Source of the DNA: a virus
Virus record (IMG/VR): IMGVR_UViG_3300008107_000017
Location: 1-64,000 of that record
DNA length: 64,000 nucleotides
Strand: one strand, 5' to 3'
Under the pieces are notes generated by a model. It searched no databases, was not told the DNA's origin, and saw only the letters and a list, made by a program, of their open reading frames with translations. A program made the translations under genes and the position numbers. Shown piece by piece: positions 31,437 through 40,718 of the stretch; the first letter of the stretch is position 1; each line of letters begins with the position of its first letter.

Positions 31437-31871
31437 ATGCAACACGACAAGATTTTCAATAATTCATACGGCGAACAGGATCCGTCTGAAAATAAGATAA
31501 CATTTAATGTTTCTAATACCTATGGTGATAACATGGACCCTGATGATAAGATGCATTATAATATGCTATTTTCAAAAGTGGATTCCTTAATTCGTGGTAG
31601 TGAATTCGAACATCTTAATATGGTAACTAAAGATGGCGTAATTAAGAAACTTAATAAGGTTCAGATTAATAAGATCTATTTTCATATCATTGAACATTTA
31701 GGTACTTCATATACCAGAGTTGATCTATTTAGTGTTATATCAGATTACTTTGATGTTTTTCCTAATAAGTTCTATAACTCATTATCAAATAAATTCAAGG
31801 ATGAATTAATTAAGGAACTTGATGATAAGTATAATATTTTAGAAAAACGAAAGATAAGAAAATTATTTTAA
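31437..31871 (+). CDS. Hypothetical protein between helicase and gp47
   Basis: A 144-residue polar protein. The C-terminal part (DLFSVISDYFDVFPNKFYNSLSNKFKDELIKELDDKYNILEKRKIRKLF) is helical and basic at the end. Placement with 5-nt and 1-nt gaps between helicase and gp47 suggests a replication or recombination accessory, such as a recombination mediator or helicase loader, but no sequence match to UvsY or gp59 is visible. Confidence 0.5.
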   Translation: MQHDKIFNNSYGEQDPSENKITFNVSNTYGDNMDPDDKMHYNMLFSKVDSLIRGSEFEHLNMVTKDGVIKKLNKVQINKIYFHIIEHLGTSYTRVDLFSVISDYFDVFPNKFYNSLSNKFKDELIKELDDKYNILEKRKIRKLF

Positions 31872-31872
31872 T

Positions 31873-32961
31873 ATGAGTAGAGTTTGGATGATAAGTGATA
31901 CACACCTTGGCTGCAGATCTAATTCTGTTCTGTGGCTTGGTATCATTGAAGATTATTTCTTTAACTTTTTTATTCCTCTTGTAAAGAAAGAGTATAAACA
32001 GGGCGATGTTCTTTTTCACTTAGGTGATGTATTTGATAACCGCCAAAGTTTAAACCTAGCTGCTCAAGATTTAGGCATACGAGTTTTTGAAGAACTCTCA
32101 AAAATATTCCCAGAAATACATATCATAGTTGGTAATCATGATATCATGAGAAAGAATTCAAATGATATATCTTCTGTTGATTGCCTTAAGTATATTCCTA
32201 ATGTTACTGTACATAAAGAACCTAAGATTTTGGAATATGACGGTGCTACTTGTCTTCTAATGCCTTGGCGTAGAAATGCTGAACATGAAAAAGAAACTCT
32301 ATCTTCAATTAAGAAGAAGATTGATTATATGTTTTGTCATACGGAAACCCAAGGGGTACAAACTAGCCCTAGCACAAAACATCTCCACGAAGGTGGAAAT
32401 GATCTAAGTACATTTAAAAGATTTAAGAGGGTTTATTCTGGTCATATTCATTATCGTCAAGAAAAAGAAAACTTTATTTTGGTAGGTAATCCATATCAAA
32501 TGACAAGATCCGACCGTGGAAATATTAAAGGAATATATCTACTAGATCTTAAGACTGGTAATCATGAATTTATCCAGAATGAGAGATCACCTATCTTTAT
32601 TCGGTATTATATAAATGATATTCTAGAGAGGCGTATGGAGGATATACTTAATGAAATTAAAGATAATTTTGTTGATATTAATATTCCATCCAACGTTCTA
32701 GGTAAGTATAATATTAATAAGTTTATGGATTTTATGGATGGATATGCCAAGAATCTAGAACCTAAGATATACGATGAAGAAAATCCAATCGAATTAGATG
32801 ACGATGTACAGTCTTCTGACTTTAATGGAGAATTTAATTTAATGACAATTGCTGCTGACTTTATAAATGGTTTAGGTTATGATGATGACCTAAAAGAAAG
32901 ACTTATTAAGTCAGTATCTGAATTGTATAAACAAACATTAGCACCTTCTTATGAGGATTAA
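31873..32961 (+). CDS. 47: Recombination nuclease subunit (SbcD/Mre11-like)
   Basis: A 362-residue calcineurin-like nuclease (T4 gp47 has 339). Metal motifs are ISDTHLG (7-13), LGDVFDNRQ (~50), GNHDI (~92), CHTETQ (~158) and SGHIHYRQ (~192). With gp46 it resects DNA ends to feed UvsX and helps degrade host DNA. It overlaps gene 46 by 11 nt, ensuring coupled synthesis. Confidence 0.9.
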   Translation: MSRVWMISDTHLGCRSNSVLWLGIIEDYFFNFFIPLVKKEYKQGDVLFHLGDVFDNRQSLNLAAQDLGIRVFEELSKIFPEIHIIVGNHDIMRKNSNDISSVDCLKYIPNVTVHKEPKILEYDGATCLLMPWRRNAEHEKETLSSIKKKIDYMFCHTETQGVQTSPSTKHLHEGGNDLSTFKRFKRVYSGHIHYRQEKENFILVGNPYQMTRSDRGNIKGIYLLDLKTGNHEFIQNERSPIFIRYYINDILERRMEDILNEIKDNFVDINIPSNVLGKYNINKFMDFMDGYAKNLEPKIYDEENPIELDDDVQSSDFNGEFNLMTIAADFINGLGYDDDLKERLIKSVSELYKQTLAPSYED

Positions 32962-34618
32962 TAAAGTAGAGTTTAAGAATTTTGCAAGTTACGGTAATAG
33001 AAAGCAGGTAATTGAATTTGATAAAGAACAAAGCGATCTTTATCTAGTATTAGGCGGTAACGGTGCTGGAAAGAGTACCTTAGCCAAAGTAATTACCTAT
33101 CTATGTTATGGTAGAGTTGAAGGGGCAAATCTTAAAGACCTTCCTAATCGTGTTAACGGAAATCTTTGGGGAAAAATCTGGATTGAAAGTAAAGGAAATC
33201 AAATTGAGATTGAAAGAGGAGTATCTCCAGGAATATTTAATGTTTCAATAAATGGAACCGAATATGATGTTGCAGGTAAGTCCAATTTACAAGAGTTTTT
33301 AGAATCCGAGATTTATGAAATTCCTTATCATGTATTTAAGAATGTTATCATCTTATCTGTAAATGATTTTAAGTCTTTTATTACAATGTCTCCATTTGAT
33401 AAGAAACAGATCATTGATAGGATATTTGGTTTCTCTGTAATCAATCAGATGAGAGAATTGGTAAAGAATAAGAGAAAGTTAATCATAGATGAAATTAGAA
33501 CCTTTGATGATGAAATCAGAACACTTGAAGAATCTATCCAATCTGTCTTACTTAAAATAGAACAATACGAAGAAGCATCAAAAGAAAAAGATGCCAATAA
33601 AGTAGCTGAACTTAAAAAGAAATTAGTTTCTCTTAATGAAATGAGAAAGAAACTAAAGGATGCCAATGATAAGACCAAGGTAAGAATTGATGAAAACGAT
33701 AAAAAATATAAAACTAAATCTTCAAAAGAAACTGAATTAAAATCTGAGATTAATGCGGTTAAAAAAGGATTAGAGCTTTATGAAAATAATACATGCCCAA
33801 CATGTAACTCTCCTCTTGATTCAGAATTTCATCAACATATTAAAAAGGAAAAGCAGGATCTTTTAGAAACATTAAATGCTAAGTATCAAAAGATACAAGA
33901 TGAGGTTGCAAAAATTGATGATTCTTTAACCACACTCAGGGAACAGGGTAGACAAATCCATGTAAAGGTTGGTCAATTGGAATCCCAAATGAATACCTTA
34001 AAGAATGAGATTATTGAATTAGCCGAAAAGGATGATTCATCTTCTGGGCATCTTAAAGAACTTATAAAAGAATTTAAGGAAAAGAAAGAAGAAAAGGGTC
34101 AGGTAAAACTTAAGAGCGAAGGCGAAGACTATTACTTAAGTATTCTTGAAACTCTTATGGGTGATGATGGAATTAAAAACTTGGCAGTTAGGTCCATTCT
34201 ACCATCCTTTAACAATAATATCCTTGTTATGGCAAAGGAAATGGGTATACCGTTTGGGATCCGTTTTGACGATAAATTTAATTGTACTATCCATCATTTA
34301 GGTCAGGAGATTAGTCCTAAAACCTTAAGTACTGGAGAAAAGAAAAAAGTTGATTTTGTAATTATCATGGCTTTAATTAAAATGATTAAGGTTAGATTCT
34401 CTAGTCTTAACATCTTATTCCTGGATGAAATCTTTTCTTCAATTGATGCTGATGGTGTTTATCATATCGTAAATATTCTTCATGAAACGATACAAGAGAT
34501 TGGGTTAAACACATTTGTTATTAATCATACCGTCCTGCCAAGTGAATATTTTGATAAGAAGTTGGAAATTACAAAGGATGGCGGCTTTTCTGAGTTTACA
34601 ATTGAAAGCATTAAATAA
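32951..34618 (+). CDS. 46: Recombination ATPase subunit (SbcC/Rad50-like)
   Basis: A 555-residue protein (T4 gp46 560). Walker A is GGNGAGKST (~36-44). Long coiled-coil arms flank the zinc hook NTCPTCNSPL (~281-290, C-x-x-C). The ABC signature is LSTGEKKKVDF (~459), Walker B ILFLDEIFSS (~487) and the H-loop INHTV. It pairs with gp47 at 31873 in the Mre11/Rad50-type end-resection complex. Confidence 0.9.
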   Translation: MRINKVEFKNFASYGNRKQVIEFDKEQSDLYLVLGGNGAGKSTLAKVITYLCYGRVEGANLKDLPNRVNGNLWGKIWIESKGNQIEIERGVSPGIFNVSINGTEYDVAGKSNLQEFLESEIYEIPYHVFKNVIILSVNDFKSFITMSPFDKKQIIDRIFGFSVINQMRELVKNKRKLIIDEIRTFDDEIRTLEESIQSVLLKIEQYEEASKEKDANKVAELKKKLVSLNEMRKKLKDANDKTKVRIDENDKKYKTKSSKETELKSEINAVKKGLELYENNTCPTCNSPLDSEFHQHIKKEKQDLLETLNAKYQKIQDEVAKIDDSLTTLREQGRQIHVKVGQLESQMNTLKNEIIELAEKDDSSSGHLKELIKEFKEKKEEKGQVKLKSEGEDYYLSILETLMGDDGIKNLAVRSILPSFNNNILVMAKEMGIPFGIRFDDKFNCTIHHLGQEISPKTLSTGEKKKVDFVIIMALIKMIKVRFSSLNILFLDEIFSSIDADGVYHIVNILHETIQEIGLNTFVINHTVLPSEYFDKKLEITKDGGFSEFTIESIK

Positions 34619-34642
34619 ATAATAGTAAATAATCACTACTAA

Positions 34643-35623
34643 ATGTCTGCTTATAACCAGGAATTTAATAAAGACAACACAATATTACGATATGTAACTG
34701 TAGCTACTCTTGCTGAATTAAGAAATAAAGTTTACTATTATAATCAGATTGATGAGGATACTGTACAAAAGGTAAATGTACCTTTCTATTATTCTGTTAC
34801 GGGTGATGATCGGTTTCTGGCAGATAACTTCTTATATGATGCTATTGCAGAAGGTAAAGCTATAGGAGATTATGAAGTTGTACCAAGAGGTGTACTTCAA
34901 TTAAATTCTCTTTCAATTGATTCAGGCGCCCAGACAAATAAATTTATTAGAGGTGAATTTGTCAGAGAGTGGAACGGCGTCTTAAAAAGATTTTCACTAG
35001 AGACAAACTTTTTACCTCTTACTATGACATTTGGAGTAACTGTTGTTTGTTCCAATAATCTTGAAATGTTAAAGGTTACCGAATCAATTTTATCAAAACT
35101 CTATAAGACAACTCTTTATAGTGTTGATTTAGGTATGACAAGAGTTCAGGCTGGTATGTCAGTTCCTGAAGACTATAGCCAAGATCGTCTCTTTGAATTT
35201 GCCCTTAACGATAAGAAAGAATTTAATGTAACCTTTGATTTGGAAGTTAAATCATTTATGCCATGTTTTGAAAATGGTGTTCTCTTATCAGAGGTTGATC
35301 TAATAGCCAGAGATTCAATTCAGAGTAACCCTGATGCCGAAGGTGTTGGTCTATTTAGAACTGGACCAAATGGAGATATTGGAATATCATTTGGTGGTGT
35401 ATTCCAGAAATTTGAATACACAATTGATAACATTGCAAAGATTGCTCCAGAAAATGTATTATCCAATAAGCAGTATGTTAATCCTTCTGATATTAATCGT
35501 GGAGGACCTTATATAGAAACTGAAACGACTTCTGCCAACTTTGACTTTGATGCTAAAAAATATGATGATTTAGAGGCACCAGAGAGTAAAGAATACAGAA
35601 ATGCAGAAGATGACGAAGGATAA
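34643..35623 (+). CDS. 15: Tail sheath stabiliser/completion protein (T4 gp15-like)
   Basis: A 326-residue protein (T4 gp15 272). The order of conserved pieces follows gp15: LRYVTVATLAELRN (~15), the VNVPFYYS strand, LPLTMTFGVTVVCSNNLEMLKVTESIL with KTTLYSVDLG, and the KKEFNVTFDLEVKSFMP strand with an acidic tail. The protein would form the ring capping the sheath and tube at the neck. Identity is judged by pattern rather than strong motifs. It opens the structural block, without an exact late element immediately upstream. Confidence 0.6.
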   Translation: MSAYNQEFNKDNTILRYVTVATLAELRNKVYYYNQIDEDTVQKVNVPFYYSVTGDDRFLADNFLYDAIAEGKAIGDYEVVPRGVLQLNSLSIDSGAQTNKFIRGEFVREWNGVLKRFSLETNFLPLTMTFGVTVVCSNNLEMLKVTESILSKLYKTTLYSVDLGMTRVQAGMSVPEDYSQDRLFEFALNDKKEFNVTFDLEVKSFMPCFENGVLLSEVDLIARDSIQSNPDAEGVGLFRTGPNGDIGISFGGVFQKFEYTIDNIAKIAPENVLSNKQYVNPSDINRGGPYIETETTSANFDFDAKKYDDLEAPESKEYRNAEDDEG

Positions 35624-35641
35624 TAACTTTAGGATCTTAGA

Positions 35642-35650
35642 ATATATAAA
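35642..35650 (+). promoter_or_regulatory. Late-type ATATATAAA element
   Basis: GAATATATAAAAC context, between the gp15 stop (35623) and ATG 35670. Its position supports the later of two possible starts for the downstream gene. Confidence 0.55.
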
Positions 35651-35669
35651 ACAAATAAAATCATCAAAT

Positions 35670-37499
35670 ATGAGTAAAGCAGTTAATGAAGGACAAACTC
35701 AAGTCTATGCGAATGGTACTATTGAGCCTCAATATGGTGTAAACACTGATGCTCCGTATCTAAATAATCCCCCAAAGCAATTGATTGATCTTATTACCGC
35801 ATTTTATAAAAGTGGTAAATCAGATAGTCAAGTTTTAGCTATTCTTGTAGGAATGGGTACTCCACAACAATTAGCATTATCTGGTATTAATGCATATAAA
35901 GCCGCTGCTCAAACATTCACAACCGAAAACAATCAAAAAAATCATAATAATATGAAATTTACACTTGCAGGCTTGTATGAAAACGTTATGAAAGCCATTA
36001 ATGCATTAAATACGATGGGAGAAGATCAATCACGAGTATCTTATTCCGCAAAAAATGCACTTAACATTTTAGAAAATTCTTTAGGTAATTTTCCAATGAG
36101 ATTCTCTAGCGGAGATATTTCAATAATTAGTGAAGATATTGAAAACAACGTAAACCCCGCTCTTAAATTTAAGATTGCAAAAAATCTTCACAGAGATCTT
36201 GCTGCATCTGAATGGTTAAACCCAGTTAGAGAATTAAGAAGCTATATCATGGCTGCATATGATTCTTCTAAATGGTCATTTAGAATTGCTGAAGCAATCG
36301 ATAGATCAAATTCACAAAAAGGTAAACTATACGAAAGTCTAACCAATCAATTTGAAATTCTTTTAAAAGAATCTTCTGAAGACATTAAATCTAAATTTGC
36401 TATTATTGCTGCAAAGAACCCATGGTCTGCTGAATGTAAAAACATTCTAAACGAAATGGCTTCCTCTGAGCAAAAGGCCTATTCAAATCATGGTGGTAAG
36501 GTTTCTAAAATTCTTTCACCCGTGTTGGAGTCTGAAGAAGGATTAACATTCCACTTACATGGTAAGAACTATATCTTTACCGAAGGTAAGATTTCTGAAA
36601 CTGAAGTAACTGATTCTCGTTTCTTTGATGTTTTAGAAGGTATTAAAATGTTTAAACTTGACGGTAATTCATTAGTTACTTTTTCTGAAAATGGAAAAAC
36701 TTTAGAATATAACCTTACTGAAGGTACATTAAGCTTAGGTGGAGTAGATCTTACCAATGCAAGTATCGTAGAATTAAAGGAATCCCTTATTGCAACAAGA
36801 TTCTTTGGTTATAGAGATCAGTGGAAATCTGATACTGTATGTAAATTCTTTGAGAATGTAGATCTTTTACATGAAATGGATAATTTCACTGGAATTACTT
36901 CTACTGAATTCTTAAATCTTTTCTTAACTGTAATTGCTGTTGAGGAAGGTGTATGGGTTAATAAAGTTAACTTTGGAATGCAGGTAAATGAAATGAAATT
37001 CTATTCATCTGCAACTGAAGCTGTTAAGATGATTAAAGAATTCATTAATTATGATGCATCATCTATTCTTTCTGAAAGATTAGTGGCTGAAGGTAATCAA
37101 AAAGCAGTTGCTGATAAAAAGAGAAATGAAATCAATGATAAAATTTCTTTCTTAGAAGAGAAGAAGAATAAGGTATCTGAAGCAATCAAATCATTAGGAG
37201 ATTCTGAAGAATTACAGGAAGCATTAAAATTAATCAATACCGAAATCATTAAGTTTGAAAAAGAACTTCAAGAAACTTATTCTATAGTTGAAAAAAAAAG
37301 TAAAGACCAATATCTAAACGACGGTTATGTTGAAGCAAAAGTTCAAGATAACGTAAATGGATTAAAGAAAGGTCAAACTGTTTTTGTTAATGCAGAAGAA
37401 TATACTTCTTTAGGTGATACTGATTTACTTAATATCATCGTCCCTGAAACCGATAAATCTAAAATCGTAAAGAAGGCAAGCCTTAAGGTTGAAATTTAA
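35670..37499 (+). CDS. Large hypothetical virion-region protein
   Basis: A 609-residue protein from ATG 35670; an in-frame ATG at 35601 would overlap gp15 and the late element and is less likely. The first ~100 residues are low in charge (NEGQTQVYANG, PPKQLIDLITAFYKS). The middle is helical. A beta-rich part (~285-370: HLHGKNYIFTEGKIS, LVTFSENGKTLEYNL) follows. Residues ~470-550 form a charged coiled coil. The late-type element and position between neck and capsid genes suggest a virion or head-assembly protein. No family recognised. Confidence 0.6.
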   Translation: MSKAVNEGQTQVYANGTIEPQYGVNTDAPYLNNPPKQLIDLITAFYKSGKSDSQVLAILVGMGTPQQLALSGINAYKAAAQTFTTENNQKNHNNMKFTLAGLYENVMKAINALNTMGEDQSRVSYSAKNALNILENSLGNFPMRFSSGDISIISEDIENNVNPALKFKIAKNLHRDLAASEWLNPVRELRSYIMAAYDSSKWSFRIAEAIDRSNSQKGKLYESLTNQFEILLKESSEDIKSKFAIIAAKNPWSAECKNILNEMASSEQKAYSNHGGKVSKILSPVLESEEGLTFHLHGKNYIFTEGKISETEVTDSRFFDVLEGIKMFKLDGNSLVTFSENGKTLEYNLTEGTLSLGGVDLTNASIVELKESLIATRFFGYRDQWKSDTVCKFFENVDLLHEMDNFTGITSTEFLNLFLTVIAVEEGVWVNKVNFGMQVNEMKFYSSATEAVKMIKEFINYDASSILSERLVAEGNQKAVADKKRNEINDKISFLEEKKNKVSEAIKSLGDSEELQEALKLINTEIIKFEKELQETYSIVEKKSKDQYLNDGYVEAKVQDNVNGLKKGQTVFVNAEEYTSLGDTDLLNIIVPETDKSKIVKKASLKVEI

Positions 37500-37515
37500 T
37501 CGCTAACCTTTATAT

Positions 37516-37548
37516 AAAAAGCTGACAGGTAAACTGTCGGCTTTTTTT
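37516..37548 (+). terminator. Intrinsic terminator
   Basis: GCTGACAG (37521-37528) pairs with CTGTCGGC (37534-37541, one G-T) around GTAAA, flanked by A5 and T7. It separates the 35670 gene from the gp55 homologue. Confidence 0.85.
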
Positions 37549-37575
37549 GCATATAATAAAAAAACAGTTCAGGTT

Positions 37576-37941
37576 ATGCCTAGAAAAAGGAATTACTTAA
37601 ATAATAGAGATCTTTTAGACGAAATACGTAAATCAAAAGAACTCGATGAATTAACACCAAAGGCTTTAGAGTTCTTAATGTTATTAGCAGATAAATGTTC
37701 AACCAAGCTTACATATCGCGATCCTGCTGATAGAGAAGATTGTATAGCATTTGCTTATATGGATCTCTACCGCTATTGGAGAAACTTTAATCCAGATAAA
37801 AGTGAAAATGCATTTGCATATTTTACAGAGATCGCAAAAAGAGGATTTGCAAAAGGTTGGAATAAATTACATCCAAAGAAATATGCAGGAACCGTTTCAA
37901 TAGACGGTAGTTCTGACGGGGAAGGAATTTATACCATTTAG
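37576..37941 (+). CDS. 55: Late-transcription sigma factor (T4 gp55-like)
   Basis: A 121-residue protein (T4 gp55 185). DREDCIAFAYMDLYRYWRNF (~54-73), NPDKSENAFAYFTEIAKR and GFAKGWNKLHPKK match sigma region 2 as kept in gp55: a D-x-x-Q/D helix, then 'NaFaYFT-I' and a basic helix. Region 4 is absent. In T4, gp55 directs host polymerase to TATAAATA late promoters with gp33 and the gp45 clamp. The recurrent ATATATAAA before virion genes here is its probable target. No gp33 was recognised. Confidence 0.75.
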   Translation: MPRKRNYLNNRDLLDEIRKSKELDELTPKALEFLMLLADKCSTKLTYRDPADREDCIAFAYMDLYRYWRNFNPDKSENAFAYFTEIAKRGFAKGWNKLHPKKYAGTVSIDGSSDGEGIYTI

Positions 37942-37951
37942 AATAATACCA

Positions 37952-38428
37952 ATGAGTATAAAGAATGTCAAACCTACGGCTAAATCAGGATTTAAACAAG
38001 GTTATTATAAACCACACAATCCTCATAAGTATATAGGACCAGGGCCTATCATATACAGAAGCTCGTGGGAAAGAAAATTCTGTCATTGGTGTGATCATAA
38101 TGAAAATGTAATTAGCTGGGTGTCTGAACCTTTTTCAATAAAATACTTTAATGTTTTGGATAATAAGTTTCATAACTATTATCCAGACTTTTATGTAAAA
38201 ATGAATAAAGAGGGTTTGGTTGAAGAATATGTGGTAGAGATAAAGCCAAAAGAACAATTAAAGAAACCATCTCCACCAAAAAGAAATACCAAAAAAGCAA
38301 TAGATAACTTTAAGTATGCCTATGAAACGTATGTTAGAAATCTTTGCAAAACAGATGCTCTTAATAAAGCTGCAACTCAAAGAAATTTTAAGGTTATGTT
38401 ATTAACCGAAGACTCAAATCTTTTTTAG
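37952..38428 (+). CDS. 4: Head completion protein (T4 gp4-like, TnsA-like nuclease fold)
   Basis: A 158-residue basic protein (T4 gp4 about 150). YRSSWERKFCHWCDHNENV (~37-55), SWVSEPFSIKYF, NYYPDFYVK (~88) and VVEIKPKEQL (~107) give the E...PD...E-x-K pattern of the gp4/TnsA nuclease-like fold. It acts after DNA packaging to make heads competent for tail joining. It lies 10 nt after gene 55 and 1 nt before the next gene. Confidence 0.8.
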   Translation: MSIKNVKPTAKSGFKQGYYKPHNPHKYIGPGPIIYRSSWERKFCHWCDHNENVISWVSEPFSIKYFNVLDNKFHNYYPDFYVKMNKEGLVEEYVVEIKPKEQLKKPSPPKRNTKKAIDNFKYAYETYVRNLCKTDALNKAATQRNFKVMLLTEDSNLF

Positions 38429-38429
38429 T

Positions 38430-39005
38430 ATGATAATAGGTAGTTTTACAGATGATTTAGATTTATACATTGCTGAGAATAAAGGTCAGTCTAAGGCCTC
38501 TAAAGCATCCTCTAAGGATTTATTATTAATGGGTGTTAAGGGAACTGGCGTTTTAGATCAAGGTAGGATGTATACATTTAGGTATTTTACTGAAGATGAA
38601 ACTTTTTATGATACCTTTCCTATTGTTATAGGATTAGGTGCTGTTCCTGGATCAATGACAAATCAATTAGGAATTAATTTACATTACATTCCTTATGATG
38701 CAAGAATACCTTTTATGGAAGATATCATAAAATCGTTTAGTGGTTTCTTTGAAAGACAATTTAATAATGCTGGAGAAGTTGCAAAACAAACATTTAATAA
38801 AGACTTTACATATGAAGCCGTTAAAAAGTCATTAGGTAGAAAATATAACTTAACATATGCAATTAGGCAATATAGATTAGATCGTATGAAAGATCCAAAG
38901 ATAATTGGTTATGAAGACTGGTACCTTGGTGCTGTTAATGATGATAACTTTTTCTTTGGTGGATCAATTTTACAGGCGCAAGATTTATATTACCAGAATA
39001 TATAA
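38430..39005 (+). CDS. Conserved virion-region protein following gp4
   Basis: A 191-residue protein. RMYTFRYFTEDETFYDTFPI (~46-65) and NQLGINLHYIPYDARIPFM resemble a widespread T4-like/cyanophage protein of unknown function found next to gp4 or portal genes. The C-terminal half (RQYRLDRMKDPKIIGYEDWYLGAV) is also of that type. Its stop codon is formed within the late-type element that precedes the portal gene. Probably structural or head-tail assembly. Confidence 0.6.
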   Translation: MIIGSFTDDLDLYIAENKGQSKASKASSKDLLLMGVKGTGVLDQGRMYTFRYFTEDETFYDTFPIVIGLGAVPGSMTNQLGINLHYIPYDARIPFMEDIIKSFSGFFERQFNNAGEVAKQTFNKDFTYEAVKKSLGRKYNLTYAIRQYRLDRMKDPKIIGYEDWYLGAVNDDNFFFGGSILQAQDLYYQNI

Positions 39006-39006
39006 A
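38998..39006 (+). promoter_or_regulatory. Late-type ATATATAAA element before the portal gene
   Basis: GAATATATAAAAC context; it overlaps the stop codon of the upstream gene and ends 17 nt before ATG 39024. Confidence 0.55.
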
Positions 39007-39023
39007 ACAATAAATGATAAAAC

Positions 39024-40673
39024 ATGGCAGGATTTACAAATAGAAGAGGTCCTCTTACAGACTCCAATCCAGTAAGAAAGATTCTAAAAGATCTTTCTAA
39101 CCTTGGGATGGCATATGATGATATGATCATTCGTAATTCCAGAGCAATCGGTTTTACCGAAAATGCAATGGGTTATACAATGAATCCAATGGGATCCGAT
39201 GCAGATGATATGTATGCTGCATTTGCTGCCTTATCATTAACCGATACGAGTCTTAAAAAGAACATCTCATTCTTTGATAGAGATTATGAAAAGAAGAGAG
39301 ATCAATTAAGAACCTTTGCGGTACAAGATGAAATTGAAGATATCCTTGATGTAGTTACCGATGAGGCAATAGTATTTGATAAGAGTAACTATTTTGCTTA
39401 TGCAGAATTTAACGGAGAAATAAGTAATTCTATTGAAGAAGAAATTGGAGATATCTATAATAACATTTACAATTATTTTGGGTTTAATGATGCTATCCAA
39501 CCTTGGAACTATTTTAGAAAATGGTTGGTTGATGGATATCTTGCATTTGAAATTGTTTATAATGATAAGCAAACCGAAATCATAGGCTTTAAAGAACTAG
39601 ATCCTATTTCTTTAATGCCAGGTTTAGATACTGAAACTGGAAAGAAAATGTGGGTTCAGTATAAAGGTGGCGGATCTAAGGAAAGAAAGCTTTGGGATTC
39701 TCAAATTCTTTATCTTTCATATTCACAAGTTAATTCACCACAGAGAATCTCTTATGTTGAGAGACTTATCCGCTCTTTTAACCTTTTAAGAATTATGGAA
39801 ACTACCAGAATTATCTGGGCTGTTTCTAATGCTTCGTTTAAGACACAGTTTATTATTCCGGTCGGTGGAAAATCTAAAACGAGGGCAAAACAATCCCTTG
39901 CCCAATTAATGAATTCTTATCGTGAAGTAGTAGACTTCAATTATGAAAGTGGAGAAATTCAAACAAACGGAAAACCAATGATGCCTTTTAATAAGGAATA
40001 CTGGTTACCTTCTAAAGATGGCGAACAACCTGAGATTAGTACAATCGGAGGAGATGGTCCTGATTTAGGAGACACCGAATCATTAAAATACTTTGCTGAT
40101 AAACTTAAACTTGCCTCAAAAATTCCATTCTCACGTTTCGATAAAGAAGGTGGTAATACCTACGATATGGATGCAAGTGGTATGTTAAGAGATGAAATTA
40201 AGTTTTCTAAATTTATTGATCGCTTAAGATCAATTTTCCAGGAAATCTTAATCAAACCTGTTTATCTTCAAATGTGTCTTAACCATCCAGAACTTAAAAA
40301 TGATATTGCATTTAAGGCTGGATTGGCATTAAGGTATATGAAGGACAACGTATTTGAAGAAATGAAAGAAATGGAACTTCAAACCAAGAGAGTAGACTTT
40401 ATTGGTAATATGAAGACCCAATTAAGTATAATGGATGAAAATATGACCGAAATACCGTATTTTGACTTAGGATGGTTAATTAAGAGGTATGGAGGATTTA
40501 CACAAGATGACCTTAAAGCCAATCAACGTGCTAAGGATAGATCTGATCTAAAGGCCCAAGGTTACACTGAGGAAGATATTGAAAAGATTCTTTTAGGCGC
40601 CGATAAGAAACTTTTTAAGCCAGAAAAGCCTGCAGGCGGTATTGAAGAAGATCCATTGGCGGGTTTAGGATAA
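39024..40673 (+). CDS. 20: Portal vertex protein (T4 gp20-like)
   Basis: A 549-residue protein (T4 gp20 524). The central region reads IQPWNYFRKWLVDGYLAFEI, GFKELDPISLMPGL and SPQRISYVERLIRSFNLLRIMETTRIIWAVSNA, followed by EYWLPSKDGEQPEISTIGG and KIPFSRFDKEGG, typical of T4-type portals. It forms the dodecameric ring for DNA entry, packaging-motor docking and neck attachment. The C-terminal ~50 residues are charged and probably flexible. Confidence 0.9.
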   Translation: MAGFTNRRGPLTDSNPVRKILKDLSNLGMAYDDMIIRNSRAIGFTENAMGYTMNPMGSDADDMYAAFAALSLTDTSLKKNISFFDRDYEKKRDQLRTFAVQDEIEDILDVVTDEAIVFDKSNYFAYAEFNGEISNSIEEEIGDIYNNIYNYFGFNDAIQPWNYFRKWLVDGYLAFEIVYNDKQTEIIGFKELDPISLMPGLDTETGKKMWVQYKGGGSKERKLWDSQILYLSYSQVNSPQRISYVERLIRSFNLLRIMETTRIIWAVSNASFKTQFIIPVGGKSKTRAKQSLAQLMNSYREVVDFNYESGEIQTNGKPMMPFNKEYWLPSKDGEQPEISTIGGDGPDLGDTESLKYFADKLKLASKIPFSRFDKEGGNTYDMDASGMLRDEIKFSKFIDRLRSIFQEILIKPVYLQMCLNHPELKNDIAFKAGLALRYMKDNVFEEMKEMELQTKRVDFIGNMKTQLSIMDENMTEIPYFDLGWLIKRYGGFTQDDLKANQRAKDRSDLKAQGYTEEDIEKILLGADKKLFKPEKPAGGIEEDPLAGLG

Positions 40674-40691
40674 AAACTTTATAAGTTGATA

Positions 40692-40700
40692 ATATATAAA
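40692..40700 (+). promoter_or_regulatory. Late-type ATATATAAA element before the prohead protease gene
   Basis: TAATATATAAAT context, 18 nt before ATG 40719, within the 45-bp gap after the portal gene. Confidence 0.55.
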
Positions 40701-40718
40701 TCAAATAACAAGTAGAAG

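Noticed and set aside
31437-31871. UvsY or gp59 assignment
   Set aside because: Position is suggestive but no shared motif or length pattern was convincing, so it is left as hypothetical.
35601-35669. Upstream ATG for the 35670 gene
   Set aside because: It overlaps the gp15 end and the late-type element; the later ATG sits at the normal spacing from that element.
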